Notes under the pieces: generated by a model
Databases searched by the model: none
The model's input: the letters and a program-made list of their open reading frames with translations, nothing else
What the model was told of the DNA's origin: nothing
NCBI GenBank assembly: GCA_022113835.1
Contig: JAILWY010000009.1
Span: forward strand, 8,842,001-8,906,000
Length of the DNA stretch: 64,000 bases
Reading direction: 5' to 3'
Source: Atopsyche davidsoni
Taxonomy: Eukaryota > Arthropoda > Insecta > Trichoptera > Hydrobiosidae
Shown: positions 24,607 through 35,467 of the stretch, piece by piece
Layout of the letters: each line of letters starts with the position of its first letter
Numbering within the stretch: position 1 is the first letter of the stretch
Position numbers and translations under genes: made by a program

Positions 24607-25372
24607 CATTTAAGCCCGGGACAATTTTTATACACCACGCCTCTTGCAACCAAAAACTAAGTAAGAAAACGATATAAACATAAAATCAATATATACAAAA
24701 AGTTCAGTCACGGGGATCTAGGTTGCATCAATCTGGACAAGTCACGAGTTAATATCAAACCGGCCGAGAGGTTCTGTTCCCTCTTCTAATGTGATCGAAA
24801 TTAGGCAGTCGTAATGTCAGTTTGACCTTACGAGGCACGTTATTGAAATGAACAAAAAGCGAGCAGGCCGGCAGTACGCCGACTTTTAATTTTCACCAGC
24901 GCGCGGAGTGCCCCACGAAGGTTGACCTTTTCTGTTGAGCGCGAGTGCCTCGTCCGCGTTACATCGAAGAAAGTGTGACAATAATTAAAATGTCACAATA
25001 CTCGCGACCATCGGGCCGACTGTGCCCGCATACGTCGCCGCGGACGCTAATTAATAACGATGGCAAAAATAAACCTTTTTTCGGCGTTTTCAATTTCACC
25101 GAGACGCGAGACATGCGGGCCGGTCATTGACAAATCAAAAAGTAAATTGTTCCGAAAGCTTCCACATTATGCAATCACAAATAATTAAGCTAATTCAATT
25201 TAAAGTTTGGCTGGATGCGGGATTACCCGCGGACCTTTTCCTCGAGCTCTCGGCGGTTCCGCGTTATTAGATTATTTCGTCGTTTCGTTATTATCGGCAG
25301 CGACATTAATAAACGAATGCGAAAATTTATTTATACGAAAAATAAAAAATTGAGATTCGAGGAGAAACTGAC

Positions 25373-25392
25373 CTTGAATCGAGGGTATCCAT
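25373..25392 (-). CDS. Candidate initiator codon segment of exon 1 (minus gene)
   Basis: On the minus strand GACAATGG gives an ATG with A at -3 and G at +4. The frame reads MDTLDS plus AG, then TTCAAG|GTCAGTTTC, a good donor, at 25373/25372. Upstream ATGs in the leader open only very short frames (for example ATGAAACTTGTG ending in eight codons). The next exon, 18404-18454, continues this frame. If the gene's main ATG lies further downstream, outside the window, this would be a leader exon instead. The protein is unrecognised. Confidence 0.4.
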
Positions 25393-25898
25393 TGTCAAGC
25401 GAGACACTCGAAGGACGGTCGTCGCCGGTTACTCGACTTCTGCGGACAAAAGTTTTGCCGGAGTTCAGCCGTTCCGGATCGTTCACGGACACTCGCAATG
25501 TTGACACAAAAAATTGATTCACTGCACAGAAAACGGATTCGGGGGACGCTCGAGTCAGATGAGGGTACGTAAAAAATAACGCATGCAACGCGTGACCGCG
25601 CTCGACCCTCTCGCGGCTCCTCTGCCGGCTGACGTGACGGTCTTCGCCTTCGGTACCCTTACCCCGCTCTCTTCTCGAAGCGCTAATATCAATTACTCGT
25701 GTATTATCCACCAAACGGTCCGAACACGAGCGTACTTCGCAGGAAACTACTCGAAAACAAACACAAGTTTCATTCGTACGGCGTAAACAACGATGCGTAA
25801 ACTCGCGGCAACTATCTATCAAGTTTAAAAAGAAGCTTCGCAGGGGCGATGCGAGTTTGATAACAATGCAAACGAGCACTTGACACTGATTTCACTGA
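25393..25898 (-). other. 5' untranslated leader of the minus-strand gene
   Basis: About 500 nt between initiator-like TCAGT motifs and the candidate ATG. It is CpG-containing with short upstream ORFs. A 182-codon frame opening at GTG (25879) overlaps it, but in a different frame from the well-placed ATG, and I read it as chance. Confidence 0.4.
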
Positions 25899-26240
25899 GT
25901 TTTGATAGTTTTGGAGAAGTTTTTGAAAGTTTTGACTCGATGCGGCGCGGCCGTGCGTGGGGAGACAGCGGGCGGAGCGCACTCGGGGCGGGTGGCGCGC
26001 GACTGAGGCGGGCGGGAGGCGGGAGGCGCGAGCGGCCGCGGCGGGCCCGGCGCTCGGGAGACTCCGGCCGCGCTCGGGCGCACTCGGCTCGCTCCGGCCG
26101 CTCCACCTGTCCGCCCGGCCAATGGCGCCGTCCCGCGAGCCACAACTTCGCTTTTTCAAATCTCCCGGTACTATTGCCGCGACGCGACCGGACCGGGACC
26201 ATTTTAACACAGGTGCGGTGCGGTGCTATGCTATTTAAAA
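25885..26240 (-). promoter_or_regulatory. CpG-island promoter driving the minus strand
   Basis: Two TCAGT initiator motifs on minus (complements of ACTGA at 25885-25889 and 25894-25898) lie at the edge of an extremely GC-rich block, 25940-26140, with GGCGGG-type boxes and a CCAAT/GCCATTGG composite at 26119-26126. No TATA box is seen 25-35 bp upstream of the initiators. The order GC block, initiator, long leader, ATG and donor fits a TATA-less promoter pointing left. Direction is inferred from the initiators and the spliced exons. Confidence 0.45.
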
Positions 26241-26252
26241 ATATATATATAA

Positions 26253-26510
26253 AGGTGTCCCGAAATTAACGCAAGATTTGAATTTGTCGCCGTTGTTGAA
26301 GTAAAGTTTTGGGAACACTTAAAAAAAAACAATTTGATAGCTGACAGTTTGGGGTTAGTAAAAATGGAGCGTTACACGATTGAACAACGTGTCTTCATTA
26401 TTGAACAATATTTCAAAAATAATGAAAGCTTGGCAGCCGCAGTTCGAAAACTTCATACAAAATATGGTCGAAATAGTAAATTTAGCGACATCCTATATAT
26501 ATACATTTGA
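26253..26510 (+). mobile_element. Truncated mariner-family (Tc1/mariner) element, 5' end only
   Basis: The left end AGGTGTCCCGAAATTAACG at 26253, preceded by a TA-rich target, matches the form of insect mariner inverted repeats. It is followed by a short leader and an ATG at 26364. No inverted copy of this end was found to the right, so the element is truncated about 260 bp in. It sits immediately upstream of the CpG-island promoter. Confidence 0.65.
26364..26510 (+). pseudogene. Mariner transposase N-terminal fragment (HTH domain)
   Basis: The 48-codon frame begins MERYTIEQRVFIIEQYFKNN, continues ESLAAAVRKLHTKYGRN, then breaks into non-homologous residues and stops at TGA. This is the first helix-turn-helix region (DUF4817-like) of an insect mariner-type transposase, where a DNA-binding domain is followed by a DD(E/D) catalytic domain. 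The catalytic domain is absent, so the fragment cannot transpose. Identification is by recognised sequence pattern, without a search. Confidence 0.65.
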
Positions 26511-26511
26511 A

Positions 26512-27100
26512 TATTTTTAAAATCAATGTGATTTATTTAAATTATGTCAATACACTAATTTTAAGTAATCTAAAAAATTAAGGAGTACTACTAACACATA
26601 AATAATCAAATATATTATTGTTTGGTTTTCAGTTTTCTTTTTCACTGAAATAAATAATTAATCTACGTTTTCAAAATCAATATGTTTTTTTAAATTTTGT
26701 TTTACATTATGGTAATTTTAATTAATTTTGTGCAAAAGTTGTCAGTATTGCGGAAAAAATATAACTCATAAGTATAAATGATGCTCGAAAAGCAGAATTA
26801 TTATTGATAAACTTGCAGTTATTTTTAACATTTTAATGAAACTATATTTTTTAGGATATTTTTTAGGATATTTTTAAAATCAATGTGATTATTTATTTTT
26901 GTTTAAAATACAATAATTTTATTAATTTATAACAAAAGTAGTGAGTATTTCGATAATAATACAGCTCAGTAATGTTAATGTTTCACATAAATAATTCAAC
27001 CAATTATTGTTGTTCTAATCTATATTTTCAAAGTAAATGTGTTTGTTTATTTTTGTAAACCAATACACTAATTTTAATTAATTTATGGCAAAACTAATGA
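26512..27100. repeat. Diverged tandem repeat, about four copies
   Basis: A motif like TTTTNAAAATCAATGTG followed by an AT-rich body with CAATACACTAATTTTAATTA and CACATAAATAATT elements recurs with starts near 26512, 26668, 26871 and 27024 (spacing about 155-200 bp). The copies are diverged and begin right where the transposase homology ends. It looks like an old AT-rich satellite or the body of a degenerate element. Confidence 0.5.
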
Positions 27101-28480
27101 GTACACAAAAAAAACACATTATTATTCATATTACCCATAAAAAGATCAGCGGAACCCACAAAATGAGAGAGTCTTGCACAGAATGCACAAAGAATGAGAA
27201 CTCATGACGATGGTAAAAATGAGTAAGATCTCCTATTTGGCCATATTTTTCGAAACAATAAATAAAACATCCTCCAGCTTATTGTCCAAGGAAAATAGGG
27301 GCATTGGAAGAAGGATACTTACGTGGATGTGAAATTAACGCCATCAGCTTGAAGTCGGAAGTACATTCGAATTAGTGAGACTGGTTCCAGGGTAGATATA
27401 TAATATATCCAATGAATTGGCAACCAACTTCATACAAGGAAAGGTACTAGAACACGATAAAGAATTCAATTAATTATTGTTTAACTTGCAGTTGTCCTAT
27501 TAATAAAGGACCAAAAAGAGTTATATATATCAATGGTTTTGATCTTTCAAAATAATTTCTCATAAAACATGGACATTTATTACAATAATAAGAATATACG
27601 TTGTCCACTGCTCATCAGTTTATCAAATATATAACGATAATGGGTTTGCCATTTTAATTAAAATGCCCAGTAATTAATAAATACTACAACGAAAACTTCG
27701 AGAGGAAATAAAGCATAAACAATGGAAATTGAAGTATCGAGCACTGCAATTCTATCACTGTCGGTTATTTGAAACACGTAATTACAAGTATTTTTACATT
27801 AATATAAAAAAATCAAGTAGTTATTTTGTTACGAACCCACTAAAAGCAAACTTGTACCAATAAAAAACGGAGATTGTGCAAACAAATCAATTCGATAGTT
27901 CAGTATAATGTTTATTGTTTTTTTTTTGGTGGTTTGTTGGTATCAACAATTGGGCTAATCCATTAACTGGCTAATGTAGTTTTTTTTATTTTTATTTATT
28001 TGAAAGTATTGCGAGATGTTGGCTAAATAGAATCATTATGATTTTTTTCAGTAGCCGTTACTTAAATCGTTAAAATTTGTTTCGTTTGTATTTTAAAAGT
28101 AAAATTAAATATTACAACTATATAATTGGGCACTTCACCTTTTATGAGCAATGCTGTTAAATATAAAACACGAATAATTTTTTTTGCATTTATTATTTAG
28201 AACTGTAATGGATTGAATTTTCAAAAAATAAATCAAGGCTGTTTTAATTAAAATTAAAAGTGATTGCGGCTCGGTTTATTTTTACTTGTAAAACGGCAAT
28301 ATACCCGAGAAATTAAATTTTCTATATGCAGTATATTATTTATAAATCAAATCGATGTAGAATTTATTCATAAATTAATATTTATGCGATATTATTATTA
28401 TTATAAGAAAATAAGCGTGCTAAATTAAGTATTTTATGATAGGAGCAAATGAGTAATTTTTTTGACAAAACTCATTTCTT
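27101..28480. other. AT-rich stretch without a recognised gene
   Basis: A slightly more complex segment at 27140-27470 may be an old repeat remnant, but no family was recognised. The rest is low-complexity AT-rich DNA. Confidence 0.4.
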
Positions 28481-28486
28481 TTTATT
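28481..28486 (-). terminator. Polyadenylation signal AATAAA (minus)
   Basis: TTTATT on plus reads AATAAA on minus, 104 nt after the TAA of the terminal exon at 28590, which is a typical spacing for a short 3' UTR. Confidence 0.45.
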
Positions 28487-28589
28487 TTATATGAGCAATC
28501 CAACAAACGATACGCATTATGAATTATTATATACAGTTCACGCTTGAATAAATAGTTCGTGCTTTTAATAAAAAGGGGCATTTCCGTGT

Positions 28590-28729
28590 TTAGAATATTC
28601 CGTACATCTTGAGCACAGAGCTTCCTGCTTGTAACATTCCTATTTGGCAGAATGCCTGGGTAGATTGCACGAAGCCTGGAGTAGGTGCCTCATAGAAGGG
28701 AGTGTGAAATCCCTCTGTTCGTTTGAATG
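28590..28729 (-). CDS. Candidate 3'-terminal coding exon (minus), unrecognised protein
   Basis: On minus, CAACTTTTATTGCAG is a good acceptor ending at 28730. The exon enters in phase 1 (CA|TTC) and is open for 45 codons: FKRTEGFHTPFYEAPTPGF, VQSTQAFCQIGMLQAG, SSVLKMYGIF, then TAA at 28592-28590. Of the other frames, one stops within eight codons and one after 29 (a phase 0 entry, HSNEQRDF...). An AATAAA follows 104 nt after the stop. The residue mix and aromatic/Pro content look coding, in a strongly AT-rich neighbourhood. A preceding exon ending in phase 1 is required; the nearest open upstream exon (38125-38168) ends in phase 1 only in a frame that opens with a stop. No family is recognised. 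Confidence 0.5.
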
Positions 28730-31700
28730 CTGCAATAAAAGTTGAAATTAGCGGAGCTGCAAATGTTCAAGTCTCCCAGACACTACGGCAGAATTCTAAT
28801 TTCCTCTACAAAAAACAAGGTGTCTTGAGGGACTGCGTGGAGCTCGCTGGGAACTTCTGACGCCCTACTTTTCATAGTTCAACTTTTAAAAAAATTTGTT
28901 AAGCATATTTTTGTTAGTGCAATACTATTTCTCGATGGTGACAGAAAATTGACTAATTAAGTAGTTTAGTTTCTTAGTAATTATTGGGACTTTTTAAATT
29001 TAAAATTTCAGTTTATAATATGTTTAAAAACAAAAATCGAAACAGTCTTTTTCAATTTATCCAAATGCAAAAATACATTTCTAGAACGAGTTTTGCGATT
29101 CGACGACTCAATTTACTATAAATTACACACAATACATATTAATGCGCTTAAGATAGGAAAGTGGGATCATTTTCATTGATGATTTGAATATTGTAATTTT
29201 ACTATAAATTAATAAATAACTAAATATTATTAAAGGCGAAAACACTCTCTATAAGGGAATTTACGTCGTTCTTCTGGTATCATTACGTTTGATATTAAAA
29301 CGAAACTCATACAAAAAACCGTCCATAGTTAAAAATAAATAATCGTTTAAACTACTTTTCAGGAATTATAAATAATCAATTCTTCTTGTTAAACTCAGGG
29401 AATAATTTGATGTTTAAGTATATATTGTATAAATAATATAATGTCGTCTTCACGTCACAAACAAGGTCATCAAATGATTATAATAAGAAATACGAAACAA
29501 AAGTACGGCGGAAGCAGCCATCGACATTTTTTTTATTTAATAGAGCATTGAGTACGTCTTGATGATTTGCTCGAGCGATGCACCGACTCGAACAGCTGCG
29601 CTCGGCTGCACCCTTAATAAGGCTTACACATTACATACCCAGTTATATTGTTTTTACAGCCATACATAGATAGACCTTTAAGCCTTGATTACATATTTTA
29701 TATTTGTAAATGTTACTTCCCGACTTAAGGATGTTACTTGATTATATTCACACGCATTTTAACAAATATTATACCCCATCGAAAAAATGTTATAAAAATA
29801 ATAATGTGTTGTAATGTACGTGTTTTATCATTATTTATACTTAATAATAATGATTTAATAAATACGTTTTTTTTCATTAATACACGTTTATAGTCAGTGT
29901 ATGTAACAATAAAGTATATGGAAAAAATCGTACTTGATTTTTTAATACGTTTTGCAAAAACGTGTAATTATTTAACGATTTAAATTTTCTGTTACGATTT
30001 TTTTTTAAACTCGGCAATAGTGCCTCGAAATTATTATCATTATTTTATACATGAATATTTTATTTTAACTAAATTACAAAATATCATGGAATAATATAAA
30101 GCCGTGATTATTTAAAAATCCGAGTGGTAGTGAGGAGCGCGAGAAATGCTATTGTGTTACAAAATATTTACTTTTTGCAAGCAGAGTTCTTATGCATCCT
30201 GAGCTATGTACAATACTCGCAGTTTGACACAATTATAAATGTATATCATAAGAACATGCGAGCGCACTCGTTCCACATTACTGAAACAATGGCGTAAAAA
30301 CAAGCGACTTTCTTGTGCTTTGGGGGAATTAAGAGAGGGATATCGAGGGAAAATACACGAGGTATATTAATAAATCATTACCCACTGACCGAAAACCATA
30401 GTAACTAGTGAATATTTAGCAATACGTGAAACTTAAAATGATATTTTAATATCGCTGTCGTGTCTATTTTAGTATAAATGCAATAATAATTGGAGACAAT
30501 AATGTAGAATGTGAGACTGTAGTAAATTGTTAGAAATCTTAATTTAAGGAGAAATAAGTCTAACCCAGTATTTGGAATAAGAATTAATAATAAAAAAATA
30601 TATGTTTCGGACTTTCACAAATAAAACTTAAAATGAAATCGATAGAATCATAGAACTTGGTATAAAAAAATATTGTTACACAAATATTAAAAAAACACAT
30701 CGTGGTTAAAATGTATTAACAACCGTATGTATAATGATGATTAAGCGAGAACAATTACTTTTTTTCCCCGTAACAATGTTTTGGATTATTTTTCTTTAAA
30801 TTAGTAAACAATCATAGAAAAAGCCTGATGTTTTTTTTTTGTTCGGCGGTCTCAGCTATCGTTCCCATCATAAAAAAATAAAACTTCTCGGAAAGCTTTT
30901 ATGGTCTCACTGTAGCGCGCCGTGTGGCTGTATGAATTACTAGAAATCATAACCCAGTTCGCACGTCACTATTGTTTGATTCAATTACAAAGCAATTTTC
31001 CGCCAAGACTGTCGTGTGCCGTGCTCCGCGGGCATGAAAACGAAGGCGGACGAGTCCCGCGGCTCCGCTCTCTGGCTACTCATGCTGTGGGATAATAATA
31101 TACATTGTATTATTATTAGCGAAAAATAATTTACGCAATTATTCTTCGTTGTTTAGGCAATAACTTAAAACCATTTTTTGAATCCATATTGCTCGTTGCT
31201 TTCAAAATTTAAAATTGGGTAACAATCGTTTGTATTCGAGGTTAATGCTTGTCACTTAGAGAAACTCCGTTTTGTGTTTTATAAAAACACAATTATTATT
31301 TAATTGCTGTTTTTAACAAAAAATAAATATTTAATGCTAGCACCTACATAATGATGTAAACTTAGCGGCAAAATTTGTGATTTTATGAATTTAAGCAAGT
31401 TCAACAGGCAATAAGGCAGTAAATAAAATAAAAATGGGCTAAAATCTGTGAGCCAAAGATATGTCCAATCCTCATAAAAAAAATCAGTCGTAATTACAGA
31501 TTTGATATTGCAGAAATAAAAGTTTTTTTTAAATTTTATTACGTACTTTTATTTATCCTGGTACAATCTCTTAGAGGATTTCATAACACAGCCCTTAACA
31601 AGTTTGGAGGAGGTAAATATACGAAACTGATCTGTAGGAAATTGCCTTTTTATATTCTACCAAAGATGTCAGGTCCAAAAGAAATATGAATCATCTCTAG

Positions 31701-31730
31701 AGAAAACATTATGCCGCACACACACGTAAA
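28730..31730. other. AT-rich stretch, putative minus-strand intron
   Basis: Only short CpG-containing patches (about 29570-29610, 31000-31080) interrupt AT-rich DNA. No exon, RNA or repeat beyond homopolymers is recognised. Confidence 0.4.
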
Positions 31731-31743
31731 TATATATATTTAT

Positions 31744-31780
<37 letters not shown>

Positions 31781-31781
31781 A
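31731..31781. repeat. Compound (TA)n(AC)n(TA)n microsatellite
   Basis: (AC)11 at 31744-31766 is flanked on both sides by short TA tracts. Confidence 0.9.
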
Positions 31782-31893
31782 ACTTAGTCGTATCAAATTC
31801 ATGACAATATTATTATATTGCTTTGGGCGTGCTTGGTTTTATAGTTTTATCCGTTGTTTTATCATGAAACAATAACAGCATAGTTCGGGAGCA

Positions 31894-32151
31894 CTAAAAC
31901 ATAACTTTATTATTTAATTGCCCAGGCACGACACCTGACTCGACATATTCTTTCGAGGTCGCGAAGTTTCTTTCCAGCAGGACACCTCCCGTATTGCCGT
32001 CCGTTCGGGGAAATCGCGTGTGAAAAAGAATAACAGTGAAATCTGAAACGATGTTCGACTTTCGGTAGAAATTAATGAAGTCTGACATTACTGAGAATGT
32101 CAGATATAAGTTCGCTGCAAACGAATGAGCTTTCGCAGAAGGGGAAGGCAT
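31894..32151 (-). CDS. Candidate 85-residue ORF on the minus strand
   Basis: In an AT-rich region the minus frame is open for 100 codons (from 32196). The first ATG, in context ACAATGC with A at -3, is at 32151 and gives 85 residues: MPSPSAKAHSFAANLYLTF, then VMSDFINFYRKSNIVSDF and TVILFHTRFPRTDGNTGG, ending ...GQLNNKVMF and TAG. The N-terminal part is moderately hydrophobic but is not a clear signal peptide. AATAAA overlaps the 3' end of the frame (minus, near 31910). An acceptor GCATTCTCTAAAAG lies upstream of the open frame. No family is recognised; it may be an exon or a chance frame. Confidence 0.3.
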   Translation of the reverse strand: MPSPSAKAHSFAANLYLTFSVMSDFINFYRKSNIVSDFTVILFHTRFPRTDGNTGGVLLERNFATSKEYVESGVVPGQLNNKVMF

Positions 32152-32631
32152 TGTTTGGAATTGCGCCACCTCAAGTTCCGTGCAAACTTTTATGATTCAG
32201 AGCTTTTAGAGAATGCGATGACAAAAGCTGTGACAGCCTTCCCTGAAGTTTCACCTGCATGGAATGAAAGATAAGTTTTTTGAAGCTTGTTTTTACGCCT
32301 TTTTCAGCATTGTGATGTTTAACTATTTTCTGAAAATGCAGCTGTTAAGTTTGTTGTTGTATTTTTAGGTGAACTTAACAACGCTTAACACACTAAACCA
32401 ATGATAATTATATGTTTTTACTTAGATGAGGATGATTTGCGTGGTACTTTCAAGGGTAAATAATTTTTGTTTTGGGCTTTAGTTTGATGTTGATGTAATA
32501 ATAGTGTATAAAAACAGAGAAGGTTTGTTACAAAACGTTAAATGAACATTCTGAAGTGAAATACAAATATATATAACTAAAATTAAGTTATTTTCAAAGC
32601 CATTGAAAGTTATTACCGAGAAAGAGAGCGG

Positions 32632-32646
32632 GAGAGAGAGAGAGAG
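32632..32646. repeat. Short (GA)n microsatellite
   Basis: Pure GA for 15 bp within an imperfect purine tract from 32619. Confidence 0.8.
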
Positions 32647-32649
32647 CTT

Positions 32650-34800
32650 TATTTGTCTCAGTGATTCATCTCAATAGATTCTTCTAATGTCTTACTACAA
32701 AATAAATGACACTAAAATTAATGTCATGACATCATTAACAAATTGTCACGAATCATAAGAATAGACGGTATTTTAAAACTAAACATCTAAATCTCTATTG
32801 TGAGAGGATTTTTCAAACCTGGGAATTGTGAGCATTTAAATATTTTTATAAAGCTTTTTTTCGAGTGAATTGAAACTGACTGACTATAAATGCGATGAGT
32901 AATATTTAATGTTTTAAAAATCTACCTCTTAGTTATTGTCTGTGTATGACTGTTGAAGTTTATAAAAGTCAAGATGACTAACAAATGAATCAAAAGCCTC
33001 TACTGGATGACTCAGTTCTGACACTGACAAAAAATAATTTATCAGCTACTAGTCTTGTAAAAGCACTTGAATATTTGGTTGACAACGAAATTATGGTTAT
33101 TTTCTCGCAAGTAATTGAAGACGAGAGTTAATTTTAAGTCATGCAATATTAAAAAGTTATTAGTAAACTAAATCACTTTTTGTATCAAGTACCGTACGGT
33201 TCGTTAACTGTAAAGTAAGTGAAATTTTTCTCATAGATTCGTGGCTTCATTCTTATTGAAGGAAATAATACCATATGGCACTATAATTAAAAGTATACCG
33301 TACCAGTCGACTACTATAATTAATAAATAATTAATAATTTAATTCAATATGTACGGTACCCGTGAGATTAGGTTTTTGTTATTTAGAATATGAGTTGAAA
33401 CATATTACGACCAAAAAAATAACATTTCCTCAAATCGCCCATAAAAATACAGCGATACCAATATTTTCCTAATTAACAATATTATGTTTTGATTTTTTTC
33501 CTTATTTTATAAAACTCTTTAATAGAAAATTCATCAAAACTTTACTCTATCGTGGTAAACCTTTTATTATATTAAAAGTTTACGCTTCATGATTATTGAA
33601 TTATACTATACAAAAAAGACGCTCTAAGAAGGAAATACTTAAGCAAATTTGGACTTCATCAATAAAGCCATTTATATTTTTAATTGTAATATTCCAGATC
33701 ATTTTTGTAATAAAAAAAAAATAAGCACTGTCGGAAGTGGTGAATGTGAACATTAGCACTGTCAAAATATTATCAAAGATGTCTACAATATTCTAATGTA
33801 ATTTTTGATTATTTTGGTCAACAGATCGGCACATGTTGTTTGCATTTAAAATGAATAGTGAAAAACGCAAATAATTAAATCTCAAAAGCGATTACTAGAA
33901 TCGAGATTGTTACAATCAATGATTTTCATAATACACCAAGTAGATTGACAAATCACAGTTGGACTAAGTATTTATAGTTACTTACCGCTTAAAACTTCGC
34001 ATCATCATTTTTTCCCAAATCTTGAAGCAACAGCTTAAATTTTTTTTAAATTATTTGGATTTTAATATCTTCCGTTCGCAGATAATAAAAAAAAAACACC
34101 GATACGAGAAAATAGCAGGCGTATGTGTGGGCTTTATAAACGGATATAAATATTACTTCGCTATTACACCACTGTATATTAAAGAGTTACCAAGAAAAAT
34201 ATAAAAAATGAGTTTCTCTGACAAGTCTTGGGCCGCAGTAAAAAGTTTTCCTGGAATGAGTTCATGTTCCTGAAGGAATATAATTCATTATCACGCGAGA
34301 AGTAACAGGACGTCAGAAAGTTAGCTTCGCTCGGCTTTATCATTTTCTTCCGTTTTTTTGCAACCCAGGAGACTCGCTCGGTACGTAGACGAATGCTTTC
34401 TTAAGTTACCACTCCTCTGTTATCGAATTAGAAACTGACTGCACGCAACGATATTTTATAATTACTCGCACTTTACTATATTTATTACATCAATTATTAA
34501 GTTGAATATCATAGCGTGGTAAGTAAGTAACCGAGAAGATAAACTAATCCACTGTTAAAATATGAGAACAGTTTTTCACACAAATTACTAGTAAATTAAA
34601 AAAAAAACTTTATAAATCAACAAAAAGTGGGAAGAGTTTAATAAGTTTGATAAACTCAAAACTTACACTGCTTAAAATTTGTACAATAAACGAAATAATT
34701 ATCAAAAACTATTGTGCGCTAACTTAATTTTATATATTTTTTATAACGCTAGTTATTTTGGACGACTGAAACTCGCAGACTATTTAAAGCTACTAAAGCA
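32650..34800. other. AT-rich stretch
   Basis: No gene is recognised. A strong minus-strand donor consensus, AAGCG|GTAAGTAAC, occurs at 33986/33985 with an open but AT-rich and lysine/methionine-rich frame upstream; there is no convincing acceptor. Confidence 0.4.
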
Positions 34801-34806
34801 AAAAAC

Positions 34807-35340
34807 TTGGCGAATGCTCCATTTCACCAAATAAACTACGCAATAGTAAATATTCAAGAATTAACGATCGCCGCGAAGAAACTTAATCCGCGCCGGCATT
34901 CAAGACATTGTATCAAAACAATTTATTGTTCTGGAAATTTAAGTTCAAACCGGGGCTCGGTTATGATTCTCCGGAGTCAGCGCGGATCGCGTGACTCCCC
35001 GTCAGGAGTCAACTTAAATATTTGACTATCGGCTGCTCCGGGGCTTAACGAGGGAAGTTTTCACGCTTTACTGGCGTAATAAGCGCAGGCATTGTTTGAT
35101 TCCGGCGGCTCTGAGCGCCCACCCCGGCTGGCGCGCTTCTCGGCTCCGCTCGGCCTCAGACGCGAAGAGTCGAAACGAATATTTACTGGAACTTTGGAGC
35201 TTAGCGTAATCTAGCCGCGCCGGTGGTTCTGATAACGAGTCAATGAAGACAATTTCCGATCCAGGAAATACACTCTACCGCGCGCTTCTGCACGACATCA
35301 CCCTATAAAAGAAGCCCGGTACAAGGCAAGGTATTTAAAG
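34807..35340. promoter_or_regulatory. Moderately GC block, possible regulatory element
   Basis: CpG-containing sequence with no convincing coding frame: the plus frame 34807-35025 starts at TTG and lacks splice context. Regulatory status is inferred from composition only. Confidence 0.25.
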
Positions 35341-35407
35341 ACACAGGGTCTCATATCATTTTTTTTTGTGATCAAAGACCGTTATTTATTGCAACTTTAT
35401 TACCGAA

Positions 35408-35437
35408 GATCCACCACTATTCCGCTTGTGGTGGATC
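35408..35437. repeat. Perfect 10-bp hairpin
   Basis: GATCCACCAC (35408-35417), 10-nt loop, GTGGTGGATC (35428-35437). It lies 30 bp before the open frame at 35468. Confidence 0.6.
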
Positions 35438-35467
35438 ACCTTTTAGATCTGTCTCCGCTGATCGTTC

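Larger units (their letters stand above)
18455..25372 (-). other. Putative first intron, containing a long CpG-rich region
   Basis: 6918 nt between the two minus-strand exons. From about 19200 to 23540 the DNA is unusually CpG-rich with long overlapping open frames on both strands (for example 19808-20176 plus, 20608-20901 minus, 23145-23540 minus). Such frames are expected where stops are rare, so they are not called except the two listed separately. The composition suggests promoter or enhancer DNA. AT-rich sequence at 23560-24180 holds nothing recognisable. Confidence 0.35.

Noticed and set aside
25331..25879. 182-codon minus frame over the CpG promoter leader
   Set aside because: It starts at GTG, is Arg/Ser-rich as expected from CpG-rich DNA, and is out of frame with the well-placed ATG before the donor.
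25880..26269. Several overlapping 80-130 codon frames on both strands
   Set aside because: All frames are Arg/Gly/Ala/Pro-rich because the island is extremely GC-rich; none has splice or start support.
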